This document shows positions 31,329-40,224 of a DNA stretch of 64,000 nt, piece by piece (position 1 is the stretch's first letter; the number at the start of each line of letters is the position of its first letter). The DNA comes from Paraburkholderia phosphatilytica. GTDB lineage: Bacteria; Pseudomonadota; Gammaproteobacteria; Burkholderiales; Burkholderiaceae. Both the position numbers and the translations under genes were made by a program. The stretch spans positions 63,294-127,293 of the forward strand of contig NZ_QQOA01000012.1 in NCBI RefSeq assembly GCF_003443895.1. The letters run 5' to 3'. The notes beneath the pieces were generated by a model. It saw nothing but the letters and a program-made list of their open reading frames with translations. It was not told the origin of the DNA and searched no databases.

Positions 31329-32426
31329 ATGAATACGCCGCTCGCTTCTTCATCCGGCGCCGCCGCGCCGGGCACCGCACCCTCCGCTTCCGTCACGCCT
31401 GCCAGTCATGCCGCGCCGCTCGTGCGCCCCGCGCCCGATGAATTCGACGCCGTGCTGTCGCGCGGCGCGTTCATGCCGCTCACGCAGTTCGGCATCGTCG
31501 ACGTCACCGGCGACGACGCGGCGAGCTTCCTGCACGCGCAGCTGACCAACGACGTCCAGCATCTCGACGCATCGAGCGCGCGCCTTGCCGGCTACTGCTC
31601 GCCGAAAGGCCGCCTGCTCGCGTCGTTCCTCACGTGGCGCCATGGCGACACGATCCGTCTGCTGCTCGCGAAGGACGTGCAGCCCGCGGTGCAGAAGCGC
31701 CTGTCGATGTTCGTGCTGCGCTCGAAGGCGAAGCTCGCCGATGCGAGCGCGGCGCTCGCCGTCGTCGGTCTGGCCGGCGACGTGCGCCGTGCGCTGTCCA
31801 CCGTGTTCGACGCGGTGCCCGACGGTGTGCACGTGAATGTCGATGGCCCCGCGGGTTCGCTGATCCGCGTGCCCGATGCCGCCGGCCGGCTGCGCTATCT
31901 ATGGATCGGCCCGAAAGCGGAAGTGGAAGCGCGCCTGCCCGGACTCGAACAGAAGCTGTCGCGCGTGTCGCCCGCCGTATGGGACTGGCTCGACATCCAC
32001 GCCGGCGAGCCGCGCATCACGCAGGCGGTGAGCGAGCAGTTCGTACCGCAGATGGTCAACTTCGACGTGCTCGGCGGCGTCAACTTCCGCAAAGGCTGCT
32101 ATCCGGGCCAGGAGATCGTCGCGCGCAGCCAGTATCGCGGCACGATCAAGCGCCGCATGGCGCTCGCGAACATCGCTGCATTCGGTGACAAAAGCGGTGA
32201 CGCCGCGCATCCGGTCGCGGCCGGCGCGGAGCTGTTTCAGGCGGACGATCCGGGCCAGCCGTGCGGCATGATCGTGAACGTCGCCGCCGCGCCGCAAGGC
32301 GGCGTGGACGCGCTCGTCGAGATCAAGCTCGCCGCGCTCGAAGCCGGCGGCGTGCATCTCGGCGCGGCCGATGGCCCGTTGCTGTCGTTCCTGCCGCTGC
32401 CGTACGCGTTGCCCACCGAAAACTGA
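31329..32426 (+). CDS. ygfZ: YgfZ folate-binding protein
   Basis: 365 residues. The signature KGCYPGQEIVARSQYRGTIK, with its single conserved Cys, identifies a tetrahydrofolate-binding YgfZ/GcvT-like protein, which takes part in the repair or assembly of certain Fe-S enzymes and in tRNA modification. The N-terminal 40 residues are an Ala/Ser/Pro-rich extension. It is the first host gene to the right of the prophage and is intact, so the integration lies in the upstream gap. Confidence 0.92.
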   Translation: MNTPLASSSGAAAPGTAPSASVTPASHAAPLVRPAPDEFDAVLSRGAFMPLTQFGIVDVTGDDAASFLHAQLTNDVQHLDASSARLAGYCSPKGRLLASFLTWRHGDTIRLLLAKDVQPAVQKRLSMFVLRSKAKLADASAALAVVGLAGDVRRALSTVFDAVPDGVHVNVDGPAGSLIRVPDAAGRLRYLWIGPKAEVEARLPGLEQKLSRVSPAVWDWLDIHAGEPRITQAVSEQFVPQMVNFDVLGGVNFRKGCYPGQEIVARSQYRGTIKRRMALANIAAFGDKSGDAAHPVAAGAELFQADDPGQPCGMIVNVAAAPQGGVDALVEIKLAALEAGGVHLGAADGPLLSFLPLPYALPTEN

Positions 32427-32506
32427 AGCCGTGCGGCGGCCCGCCTTCCGCTGGCCGCCGCATTTCCCGCCCCCCGCGCTTCCGCGCTCCCACGAGTGTG
32501 CCCACG

Positions 32507-33382
32507 ATGTGCCTGATCGTCTTCGACTGGCGTCCCGATGCCGACGACGGCGCGCTCTTCACGCTCACCGCGAACCGTGACGAGTTCCTGCGCCGCACGG
32601 CCATGCCGATGGCCTGGTGGGGCGATGCGCCCGACCTGCTGGCAGGCCGCGATCTGGTGGGCGGCGGCACGTGGCTCGGCATCACGCGCGACGGCCGCTT
32701 CGCCGCGCTGACCAACTACCGCGCGCCGAGCGAATTCCGCGCCGATGCGCCGACCCGCGGCACGCTCGTCAGCGCGTGGCTTACCGGGGAATGGCTGAGC
32801 GGGGAATGGCTCGACGGCGGATCGTCCGACAGCAAGCGCGAGCTGATCCGGTCTGCGACGCCGCTCGACTATCTGCGGCACGTCGCACGCACAGGCGACG
32901 TCTACAACGGCTTCAACCTCATTGTCGGCGACTGGCGGCGGCGCGAACTCGGCTGGTACTGCAACCGCTCGGCCGCCGCGCCGGCACTGCTCGCCGCCGG
33001 CACGCACGGCATCTCGAACGCGGTGCTCGACACGCCGTGGCCGAAGCTCGTCAGAAAGCGCGCGGAACTCGGCGCGCTCGTCGGCGACGGCGGCCAGCCG
33101 CCGCTCGACGAACTGGTGAAGCTGATGCGCGACCCGCAGCTCGCGCGCGACGACGAACTGCCTGCGACGGGTATTTCGCTCGAACGCGAACGGGCGCTGT
33201 CCGCGGCATTCATCGATACGCCGGACTACGGGACGCGCGGCACGACCGCGCTGCGCGTGATTGCGCGCGATGGGCGGCTCGCAGTGGAAGCTGTCGAGCG
33301 CAGCGATGACAACGGTTCGCATCGGCTCGCGCGGCCAGGGCACTTCGAGACGCGATATGCGTTCGACGTTGCCAATGCGTAG
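32507..33382 (+). CDS. NRDE/TANGO2-family protein
   Basis: 291 residues beginning MCLIVFDWRP with the family motif LTANRDEF at 19-26 and AMPMAWWGDAPDLLAGRDL following. Members are Ntn-hydrolase-like proteins; the eukaryotic TANGO2 is linked to haem or lipid metabolism, the bacterial role is unclear. Its start is 80 bases after ygfZ and both are in the same direction. The upstream extension to 32261 is a shadow. Confidence 0.85.
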   Translation: MCLIVFDWRPDADDGALFTLTANRDEFLRRTAMPMAWWGDAPDLLAGRDLVGGGTWLGITRDGRFAALTNYRAPSEFRADAPTRGTLVSAWLTGEWLSGEWLDGGSSDSKRELIRSATPLDYLRHVARTGDVYNGFNLIVGDWRRRELGWYCNRSAAAPALLAAGTHGISNAVLDTPWPKLVRKRAELGALVGDGGQPPLDELVKLMRDPQLARDDELPATGISLERERALSAAFIDTPDYGTRGTTALRVIARDGRLAVEAVERSDDNGSHRLARPGHFETRYAFDVANA

Positions 33383-33415
33383 TGAGGCAGCGAGGTTGCG
33401 CGGTAGCGGGTCCGC

Positions 33416-34375
33416 TCACTCCACGCCGAACGCCTGCCTCAGCGCAAGCGCCGCGTCCGCGTGCGCCGCGGCCACGTCCGGCACGAAGCGCCCGATCTTG
33501 AAGAACTCGTGGACCATTCCCGCGTAGCAGTGGAACGTCACCGCGTTGCCCGCTGCGCGTAATTTATCCGCATACGCCTTGCCCTCGTCGCTAAGCGGAT
33601 CGTATTCGGCCGTCGCAATCCACGCGGGCGCGACGTGGCTGAAGTCCGGCGCGCCGCGCGCGCCGTCGAGCGGTGCGAAGCGCCAGTCTTCGCGGTCCTC
33701 CGGGTCGAGCACGTAATGATCGAAGAACCACTGGATCGTCTCGGCCGTCAGCAGATAACCGTCGGCGAGCCGCACGTGCGATGCGCTCTGCTGATGCGCG
33801 GACGTTCCCGGATAGATCAGCATCTGCAGCACGAGCCGGATGCCGGCGTCGCGCGCGAGCACCGCGCAGACCGTAGCGAGCGTGCCGCCCGCGCTGTCGC
33901 CGCCAACCGCAAGCCGTAACGGATCGATCGCGTAGCTCGCCGCTTCCGTATGCAGCCAGCGCAGTGCATCGAACGCGTCGTTCACCGCAGTGGGAAAGCG
34001 ATGCTCGGGTGCGAGCCGGTAGTCGACCGACAGCACGGCGCACCGCGCGTCGCGCGCAAACATCCGGCACAGCGCATCATGCGTATCGACGCTGCCCACC
34101 GTGAACCCGCCGCCGTGGTAATAGACGAGCGCCGGCAGCGGTTCGGCCCAGTGCGGCTGCGTCGGATAGTAGAGCCGCGCGCGGATCGTGGCGCCGTCGC
34201 GGGTGGGGACCGACAGGTCTTCCACCGCGTGCATCGGCGCGGAGTCGATCTCGAGAATCGTCGCGCTCTTTTCGTAGGATGCACGCGCCTGCTGCGCGGT
34301 CAGCGTTGGGTACGCCGGACGCTTCGCTCGCGCGACCATGTCGAGCATCTGCGCGATTTTCGGGTTCAGCGGCAT
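33416..34375 (-). CDS. Alpha/beta hydrolase, HSL-type esterase
   Basis: 319 residues with the two signatures of the hormone-sensitive-lipase family: HGGGF (87-91, oxyanion hole) and GDSAGG (159-164; nucleophile S161). The acid is in EYDPLSDEG near residue 265 and the His in AGMVHEFF near 295. It cleaves short acyl esters. It lies 4 bases from the SDR start on the same strand; genes 33416-36281 probably form one transcript. Confidence 0.9.
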   Translation of the reverse strand: MPLNPKIAQMLDMVARAKRPAYPTLTAQQARASYEKSATILEIDSAPMHAVEDLSVPTRDGATIRARLYYPTQPHWAEPLPALVYYHGGGFTVGSVDTHDALCRMFARDARCAVLSVDYRLAPEHRFPTAVNDAFDALRWLHTEAASYAIDPLRLAVGGDSAGGTLATVCAVLARDAGIRLVLQMLIYPGTSAHQQSASHVRLADGYLLTAETIQWFFDHYVLDPEDREDWRFAPLDGARGAPDFSHVAPAWIATAEYDPLSDEGKAYADKLRAAGNAVTFHCYAGMVHEFFKIGRFVPDVAAAHADAALALRQAFGVE

Positions 34376-34379
34376 GCGT

Positions 34380-35249
34380 CTAGCGCGTTTCGTTGACTTC
34401 GGGCTTCAACGACATCGGGTCGGTCGGCTCGCGCAGCGTTTCGATGTCTTCGTGACGCAGGCGCACTGTGGCCATGATGCCCGGGTGCGTGACGATGTAG
34501 AAGCGCCGCTCGCGCACCGCGTCGAACGTGATCTGCGCGACGTCGTCCGCGGTGAGCTTGCCCGAGCGCACCGCGCGCTGCAGCTGCTTGCCAGCGGCGA
34601 GCTGCGAACGCGTCGGCGCATCCGCATTGCGCAACATGTCGGGCCGCGCGCGCTCGGCGTCCGCGATGCCAGTCGGCACGAACGCCGGACACAGCAGCGA
34701 GCAGCCGACCTCGCCGCCCACCGTCTTCAGGTCGTGATAAAGCGTCTCGGTCAACGACACCACCGCGTGCTTCGACGCGTTGTACACGCCCATTGCCGGC
34801 GGGGACAGCAGACCCGCGACCGATGAGGTATTGACGATATGCGCGGGCTCGCCCTGTTTCAGCATGATGGGCGTGAACACCCGCACGCCGTGCGCGACGC
34901 CCATCACGTTGACGCGAAACACCCATTCCCAGTCGTTCGCGCTGCTTTCCCAGACGAAGCCACCCGCGCCGACGCCTGCGTTGTTGAACAGCAGATGCAC
35001 CTTGCCGAAGGCGCCGAGCGTCGCGTCGGCAAGCGCTTCGATCTGCGCCGCATCCGACACATCGGTGCGCACGCCAATCGCTTCCGCACCGCTCGCGCGC
35101 GCCGCGTCGACGGTTGCCGCGAGCGCCGCATCATCCACATCGGCCAGCACCAGCTTCATGCGAAGCGCCGCCGCCCGCTGCGCGAACGCGCGGCCGAAGC
35201 CGCTCGCCGCGCCAGTGATCACGGCAACCTTGCCGTCGAAGTCGAACAT
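34380..35249 (-). CDS. Short-chain dehydrogenase/reductase
   Basis: 289 residues, Rossmann motif TGAASGFG (12-19), NNAG (89-92), catalytic S143, Y156 and K160 (YNASK). The C-terminal extension is rich in Arg, Glu and Pro. Substrate unknown; neighbours (esterase, zinc-free reductase, thioesterase) suggest lipid or aromatic compounds. Confidence 0.92.
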   Translation of the reverse strand: MFDFDGKVAVITGAASGFGRAFAQRAAALRMKLVLADVDDAALAATVDAARASGAEAIGVRTDVSDAAQIEALADATLGAFGKVHLLFNNAGVGAGGFVWESSANDWEWVFRVNVMGVAHGVRVFTPIMLKQGEPAHIVNTSSVAGLLSPPAMGVYNASKHAVVSLTETLYHDLKTVGGEVGCSLLCPAFVPTGIADAERARPDMLRNADAPTRSQLAAGKQLQRAVRSGKLTADDVAQITFDAVRERRFYIVTHPGIMATVRLRHEDIETLREPTDPMSLKPEVNETR

Positions 35250-35282
35250 CGCGATTCCTCTTGAAAGGCCTTTGCGCGCCGG

Positions 35283-36281
35283 TCAGATCAGCTTGACGAG
35301 CTGCTTGCCGAAGTTGCGTCCCTTCAGCATGCCGAGAAAAGCTTCGGGCGCGCTCTCGAGACCCTGCGCGACCGTCTCGCGATACTGCAGCCGCTTCTGC
35401 GCGACGAGCGTGCCGAGCTGTTTGAGCGCTTCCGGCCAGACGTCCAGGTGTTCGGTGACGATGAAGCCCTGCACCAGCAGCCGTTGCGTGAGGATCGTGC
35501 CCGGACGCTTCAACGGAATCGGCTCGGAATCGTAGTTCGCGATCATCCCGCACACCGCGATGCGGCCGAACGCATTCATCCGCGCCAGCGTGACGTCGAG
35601 TATCTCTCCGCCGACGTTCTCGAAGTAGCCGTCGACACCATCCGGTGTGGCCGCTTTCAGGTCGTCGTACAGTTTGCCCGCCTTGTAGTCGACACACGCA
35701 TCGAAGCCGAGCGTTTCGACCACGTAACGGCACTTCTCCGCGCCGCCGGCAATGCCCACCGCGCGCGCGCCGGCGAGCTTCGCCAGCTGACCGACGACAC
35801 TGCCGACCGCGCCGCTGGCCGCGCTCACGACGACTGTTTCGCCCGCCTTCGGCGTAATGATGCGGTTGAGCCCATACCATGCGGTGACGCCCGGCATGCC
35901 AACCGGACCGAGATACGCCGACAGTGGCACGTGCGTATCGTCGACCTTCTGCAGACCCCGGCCGTCCGATACGCCGAATTCCTGCCAGCCGAGCACACCA
36001 ACCACCTTGTCGCCCACCGCGAATTTCGGATGCTTCGATTCGACGACCTCGCCCACCGTGCCGCCGATCATCACTTCGTTCAGCGGTTGAGGCGTTGCAT
36101 ACGACTTCGCATCGCTCATCCGTCCACGCATGTACGGATCGAGCGACAGATAGTGGTTGCGCACGCGCAGTTCGCCATCCGCGAGCGGTGCGAGCGGCGC
36201 TTCGACCAGACTGAAGTTATCGGTGCTCGCAGCGCCTTGCGGCCGCGACACGAGCAGGATCTGACGGTTGATGTCGGCCAT
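35283..36281 (-). CDS. NADP-dependent zinc-free oxidoreductase (CurA-like MDR)
   Basis: 332 residues. The N-terminal part (SLDPYMRGRMSDAKSYATPQ) and the nucleotide-binding segment AASGAVGSVVGQLAKLAGAR are characteristic of the leukotriene B4 dehydrogenase/curcumin reductase-like MDR group, without zinc ligands. It would reduce activated double bonds of ketones or quinones with NADPH. Stop and following SDR gene are 33 bases apart. Confidence 0.9.
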   Translation of the reverse strand: MADINRQILLVSRPQGAASTDNFSLVEAPLAPLADGELRVRNHYLSLDPYMRGRMSDAKSYATPQPLNEVMIGGTVGEVVESKHPKFAVGDKVVGVLGWQEFGVSDGRGLQKVDDTHVPLSAYLGPVGMPGVTAWYGLNRIITPKAGETVVVSAASGAVGSVVGQLAKLAGARAVGIAGGAEKCRYVVETLGFDACVDYKAGKLYDDLKAATPDGVDGYFENVGGEILDVTLARMNAFGRIAVCGMIANYDSEPIPLKRPGTILTQRLLVQGFIVTEHLDVWPEALKQLGTLVAQKRLQYRETVAQGLESAPEAFLGMLKGRNFGKQLVKLI

Positions 36282-36410
36282 GCGTCTGTCTCCTGATGAG
36301 GATGTAGTGTGTTCCGCTCGACCGTTGCGCGACGTCGCGGCAACGGCCTGTTCGCGTCTTGCCCGCCGCGCTGAAACTCAAGTGAAACCCAGCTGAACGT
36401 CAGCTGAAAA

Positions 36411-36884
36411 TCAGCCGTCGCTCGGCCCCGGTTTCGCGGACGGATCGGTGCGCAAACGCTGCTGCGCGACGTCACGGCCGACCGCGAGCCGTTTCATGTA
36501 CTTGAACGTACCCAGTGCCTTCGCGACGAAATGTCCTTCGCTGTCGCGAATCTCGCCTTCGCAGTACGCCATCGTTGTAGAACGATGCAGCACGCGTGCG
36601 AACGCGCGCAGTTCGCCGCGACCGGGCTGCATGAAGTTGACCTTCATCTCGACCGTGACGACGCCGACGCCGTCTGCCGCGAGACTGCGCGCCGCCATCG
36701 CCAGCGCGACATCGGCGATGGTCATCGTGACGCCGCCGTGCGCGACGTCCCATGTGTTCAGATGGTCGGGCGCGAGGCGAAGCACGACTTCGCTCGCGCC
36801 ATCCATGGCCGACACGACCTGAACGCCGAGGCGATCGACGAACGGGCTCTCGAGAGCTGGCAACGTCTGTTTGCTGTCACTCAT
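36411..36884 (-). CDS. PaaI-family acyl-CoA thioesterase
   Basis: 157 residues of hotdog fold. WDVAHGGVTMTIADVALAMA is the active-site helix of PaaI-type thioesterases, and VVTVEMKVNFMQPGRGELRA the adjoining strands. It cleaves phenylacetyl-CoA-type or similar thioesters. Ends about 130 bases before the reductase start and follows the Dabb gene by 9 bases. Confidence 0.88.
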   Translation of the reverse strand: MSDSKQTLPALESPFVDRLGVQVVSAMDGASEVVLRLAPDHLNTWDVAHGGVTMTIADVALAMAARSLAADGVGVVTVEMKVNFMQPGRGELRAFARVLHRSTTMAYCEGEIRDSEGHFVAKALGTFKYMKRLAVGRDVAQQRLRTDPSAKPGPSDG

Positions 36885-36893
36885 CGCCGCAGA

Positions 36894-37205
36894 TCACACT
36901 TCGAAGTCGACACATTCGCGCGCTTCACGCACCGCGCTGACGAACGACTTGAGCGCGAGATGCGTTGGGTGCACCTGGTATGCGTCGAGCGCGGCCTTGT
37001 TCTCGAAGTCGGAGATCAGCACGACATGGTGCGTCGAGTCGAGACCTTCGCTCGTCACGCCCACTTCCAGATGCAGGATGCCCGGCACGATGTTGCGACA
37101 GGCTTCGAGCTTTTCCTTCAGCTTCAGCGCATTTTCCGCGCGGCTCGCACCCTCGGCGTGCTCCTTCAACTTCCACATCACGATATGTCTGATCACCGGC
37201 TTCAC
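36894..37205 (-). CDS. Dabb family protein
   Basis: 103 residues. VIRHIVMWKLKEHAEGA at the start and SDFENKAALDAYQVHPTHL in the middle identify a Dabb (dimeric alpha-beta barrel stress response) protein. Role not precisely known; often an accessory to degradation of plant or aromatic compounds. It heads the group of minus-strand genes downstream. Confidence 0.85.
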   Translation of the reverse strand: MKPVIRHIVMWKLKEHAEGASRAENALKLKEKLEACRNIVPGILHLEVGVTSEGLDSTHHVVLISDFENKAALDAYQVHPTHLALKSFVSAVREARECVDFEV

Positions 37206-37407
37206 CTTGCAGAACGAATTGGACCATGGTCGGACGTCGCGCGCGCCGGCGTGCCTCGGAGACTAACGAGCCAACTGCTCCCGCAACGCTTGTGGCGACA
37301 GTCCCAACAGCAAGGAATTGTAGCCGAGCGCGCCGAAATCAGTCGCTGCCACGGGCATCCGGTTCCACCGTTTACGGCTTGCTCCAAGGCTCGCCTCACG
37401 GCTCATG

Positions 37408-37806
37408 TCAAGGTTCGCCAGTGGGCCTTGCGCAATGCAGGTTCAACCGGCGTGCGGCGCGCCGGTTGTCACCGGAGCGGTCCGGAAAACCCGCAGCCCG
37501 AGACCATGACCTGACGCACTCCCGCAGCGAGATCGCCGTAGCCAGCGCACCGCCGATGTGGAACACTGCGCGTTCGTCCGCCAATGCACCCAAGTTGGCC
37601 GGTTCCAGCACCAGCGTGAGCAGCATCACCTTGATGCCCATCACGGTGCTGCCGGCGGTCGTCATGGCCAGCGCGAAGTCGCCGAGATCGCCCCATCTCC
37701 GCTGGTACGCATTGGCCAACAGCAGCGTCACGAAGCACAGCCCCGCGGCCAGCGCGCTGCACAAGCCGAAGTCAACGGCTGCGGCCGAAGCAAGCCATGC
37801 TTTCAT
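37408..37806 (-). CDS. Hypothetical membrane protein, 132 aa
   Basis: Begins MKAWLASAAAVDFGLCSAL. Hydrophobic segments at about 12-30 (GLCSALAAGLCFVTLLL), 45-70 (LAMTTAGSTVMGIKVMLLTL) and 80-100. The ATG at 37806 lies inside the preceding gene's end (35-base overlap), so the two are probably coupled. No ribosome binding site is obvious. The 202 bases downstream to 37206 hold nothing clear. Small, membrane-bound, with three TM segments; holin-like build is conceivable, but no homologue is recognised. Confidence 0.5.
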   Translation of the reverse strand: MKAWLASAAAVDFGLCSALAAGLCFVTLLLANAYQRRWGDLGDFALAMTTAGSTVMGIKVMLLTLVLEPANLGALADERAVFHIGGALATAISLRECVRSWSRAAGFPDRSGDNRRAARRLNLHCARPTGEP

Positions 37807-38116
37807 TGCAGACACAGAACACCCCGCCAACGATCAACCCGATCAACGTACCGTTCGTACCAGCGACACTGCCCAGACCCGCACCGCCGAGCATGCCGAC
37901 AATCGCCAGTTCGAAGATCCGGTTCAGCTTCGCGCCGAAGGAAGCGTGACGCTCAGCTTCCCAGGCCGATTCCGCGGAATCATCCACATCTTCAAGCAGA
38001 CAATTCTCCGCTGCGTACTCCCTCTGCCCGTGCTTCTGTCGAATATCCTGTTCACGCTTCACGACGAATCGCGGAGCCGCCCGCCCGAAACGCCTCGCCG
38101 TGCCGAATTTCGGCAT
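37772..38116 (-). CDS. Hypothetical membrane protein, 114 aa
   Basis: Starts MPKFGTARRFGRAAPRF with a basic N-terminus and an acidic middle (CLLEDVDDSAESAWEAE), then a Gly-rich hydrophobic part (ELAIVGMLGGAGLGSVAG, then GTLIGLIVGGVFCVC), which is probably a glycine-zipper hairpin of two membrane helices. The gene overlaps the next one. Upstream lies an 8-base inverted repeat (38156-38208). Not recognised. Confidence 0.5.
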   Translation of the reverse strand: MPKFGTARRFGRAAPRFVVKREQDIRQKHGQREYAAENCLLEDVDDSAESAWEAERHASFGAKLNRIFELAIVGMLGGAGLGSVAGTNGTLIGLIVGGVFCVCNESMACFGRSR

Positions 38117-38155
38117 GGCCATTACTCTGCTGCTTCGCTGCATTTCCACCCTCAC

Positions 38156-38208
38156 GTCCAGTTCAGATCAATTCATACTGCAGTCCTTACGATCATACAC
38201 AACTGGAC
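38156..38208. repeat. Inverted repeat GTCCAGTT / AACTGGAC
   Basis: Perfect 8-base arms at 38156-38163 and 38201-38208 with 37 bases between. Located upstream of the two minus-strand membrane genes and downstream of nothing else; could be an operator. A weak TTGTGT ... TATGAA pair lies between the arms on the minus strand. Confidence 0.4.
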
Positions 38209-38264
38209 ATCAGGATTCCATCTGTCCGGACAGCGTTAGCCATCCGGACGATGGTCGCACACCG

Positions 38265-39443
38265 TCACACGACTTCGAACAGCCCGGCGGCGCCCTGTCC
38301 GCCGCCGATGCACATCGTGACGACCACGAATTTCGCACCGCGCCGCTTGCCCTCGATCAACGCATGCCCCGTCAGCCGCGCGCCGGACACGCCGTACGGA
38401 TGCCCAACCGCGATCGCACCGCCGCTCACGTTCAGGCGATCGTTCGGAATGCCGAGCTTGTCGCGGCAATAGAGCACCTGCACCGCGAACGCTTCGTTGA
38501 GCTCCCACAAATCGATGTCTTCGAGCTTCACGCCGGTCTGCCGCAACAGCTTCGGCACCGCGAACACCGGGCCGATACCCATCTCGTCGGGCTCGCAGCC
38601 GGCCACCGCGAAGCCGCGGAAAATGCCCAGCGGCTGCAACCCCTCGCGCTCCGCGACCGTCGCGTTCATCACGACGCACGCCGACGCGCCATCCGAAAAC
38701 TGGCTCGCGTTGCCCGCCGTGATCACGCCGCCGGGCAGCGCGGTGCGGATCTTCGCAACGCCTTCGAGCGTCGTGTCGGGGCGAATGCCTTCGTCCGCCG
38801 CGATCGTCACTTCCTTCGTGAAGAGGCGCCCGCCCGATTTGTCCGCGACGCCCGCGAGCACGGTCATCGGCACGATCTCGGCCGCGAAGCGGCCTGCCTC
38901 CTGTGCCGCCGCGGCGCGCTGCTGCGACTGCACGCCGTATTCGTCCTGACGCTCCTTCGCGATCGAATAGCGCTTCGCGACGTTCTCGGCGGTCTGCAGC
39001 ATCGACCAGTAGATCTCCGGCTTGTGCTGATCGAGCCAGCCTTCCTTCAGCATGTGCTGGTTCATCTCGTTCTGCACGCACGAGATCGACTCGACGCCGC
39101 CCGCGACGAACACGTCACCCTCGCCCGCGATCACGCGCTGCGCCGCGAGCGCGATCGTCTGCAGGCCCGACGAGCAGAAGCGGTTCACCGTCATGCCCGG
39201 CACGCTGACGGGCAGCCCGGCGCGCAGCGCGATCTGCCGCGCGATGTTCATGCCGGTCGCGCCCTCGGGATTCGCGCAACCCATGATGACGTCCTCGACG
39301 CGCGCCGGATCGAGCTTCGCGCGTTCGACGGCAGCCTGCACGACATGACCGCCGAGCGTCGCGCCGTGCGTCATGTTGAATGCACCGCGCCACGACTTCG
39401 CGAGCCCGGTACGGGCGGTCGATACGATTACGGCATCAGTCAT
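38265..39443 (-). CDS. fadA: Acetyl-CoA C-acyltransferase (thiolase)
   Basis: 392 residues. Nucleophile C90 in [11 protein letters not shown], and the C-terminal parts [17 protein letters not shown] (His) and [18 protein letters not shown] (second Cys). It carries out the last step of fatty-acid beta-oxidation, cleaving 3-ketoacyl-CoA with CoA. The ATG at 39443 has a GGAG site (CAGGAGACAGGC). The gene belongs with the multienzyme at 40225 and ligase at 42502, though pncA intervenes. fadA is a functional label; other thiolase names could fit. Confidence 0.85.
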   Translation of the reverse strand: MTDAVIVSTARTGLAKSWRGAFNMTHGATLGGHVVQAAVERAKLDPARVEDVIMGCANPEGATGMNIARQIALRAGLPVSVPGMTVNRFCSSGLQTIALAAQRVIAGEGDVFVAGGVESISCVQNEMNQHMLKEGWLDQHKPEIYWSMLQTAENVAKRYSIAKERQDEYGVQSQQRAAAAQEAGRFAAEIVPMTVLAGVADKSGGRLFTKEVTIAADEGIRPDTTLEGVAKIRTALPGGVITAGNASQFSDGASACVVMNATVAEREGLQPLGIFRGFAVAGCEPDEMGIGPVFAVPKLLRQTGVKLEDIDLWELNEAFAVQVLYCRDKLGIPNDRLNVSGGAIAVGHPYGVSGARLTGHALIEGKRRGAKFVVVTMCIGGGQGAAGLFEVV

Positions 39444-39528
39444 GCCTGTCTCCTGCTTCGGTTGGTTCGGTGTTCGTAGTTCATGAAGGAACGCGTGGGC
39501 GCGCCGCGCCGGCGCGCGTTCCGTCACA

Positions 39529-40155
39529 TCAGATCGCTATCCCGGCGGACTGCACACGCTCGACGCCCGCCGCCCGCAGATCGCGCCACGCAGCATCGAG
39601 CGAGCCGTTCAGATCGATCGCGCGGCACGCGTCCTCGATCAGCACGACCTCGAAGCCGGCTGCGCGCGCATCGAGCGCCGACCAGGCGACGCAGTAGTCC
39701 GTCGCGAGGCCGCAGCACCACACACGCTTCACGCCGTGCTCGCGCAGATAACCGGCGAGGCCCGTCGGCGTGCCGCGGTCGGCTTCGACGAACGCCGAGT
39801 AGCTGTCCACCTGCTCGTGATGTCCCTTGCGGATCAGCGCGCGCGCATGCGGCACGTCCAGATCGCGATGCAGCGCCGCGCCCTCGGTGCCCTGCACGCA
39901 GTGCACCGGCCACAGCACCTGTTCGCCATACGGCAGCGCGATCGTCTCGAACGGCTGCCGTCCGGCATGATTCGCCGCGAACGACACATGCGAGGCCGGA
40001 TGCCAGTCCTGCGTCAGCACGACGTGGCTGAAGTCGCGCGCGAGCCGGTTGATCACCGGCACCACTTCGTTGCCGTGCGCGACGGCAAGCGCACCGCCGG
40101 GCATGAAATCGTTCTGCACGTCGATGACGAGCAGCACCTCGCTGACGTCTTTCAT
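39529..40155 (-). CDS. pncA: Nicotinamidase
   Basis: 208 residues. The catalytic triad is D12 (VIDVQNDF), K110 (RKGHHEQ) and C155 (ATDYCVAW), with the metal ligands D50, H52 and H85 ([17 protein letters not shown]). It converts nicotinamide to nicotinate in NAD salvage. It sits between thiolase and the beta-oxidation multienzyme; the functional link is NAD supply at most. Confidence 0.92.
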   Translation of the reverse strand: MKDVSEVLLVIDVQNDFMPGGALAVAHGNEVVPVINRLARDFSHVVLTQDWHPASHVSFAANHAGRQPFETIALPYGEQVLWPVHCVQGTEGAALHRDLDVPHARALIRKGHHEQVDSYSAFVEADRGTPTGLAGYLREHGVKRVWCCGLATDYCVAWSALDARAAGFEVVLIEDACRAIDLNGSLDAAWRDLRAAGVERVQSAGIAI

Positions 40156-40224
40156 CGCATCACCTCGTGTACCGCGCGTCCGTTCGCATCGCGCGGATTG
40201 ACCGGACGCCGCGCTGAGCTGTAT

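Noticed and set aside
36531..37514. 327-codon plus-strand frame over PaaI and Dabb genes
   Set aside because: Opposite-strand shadow of two genes with clear family motifs.
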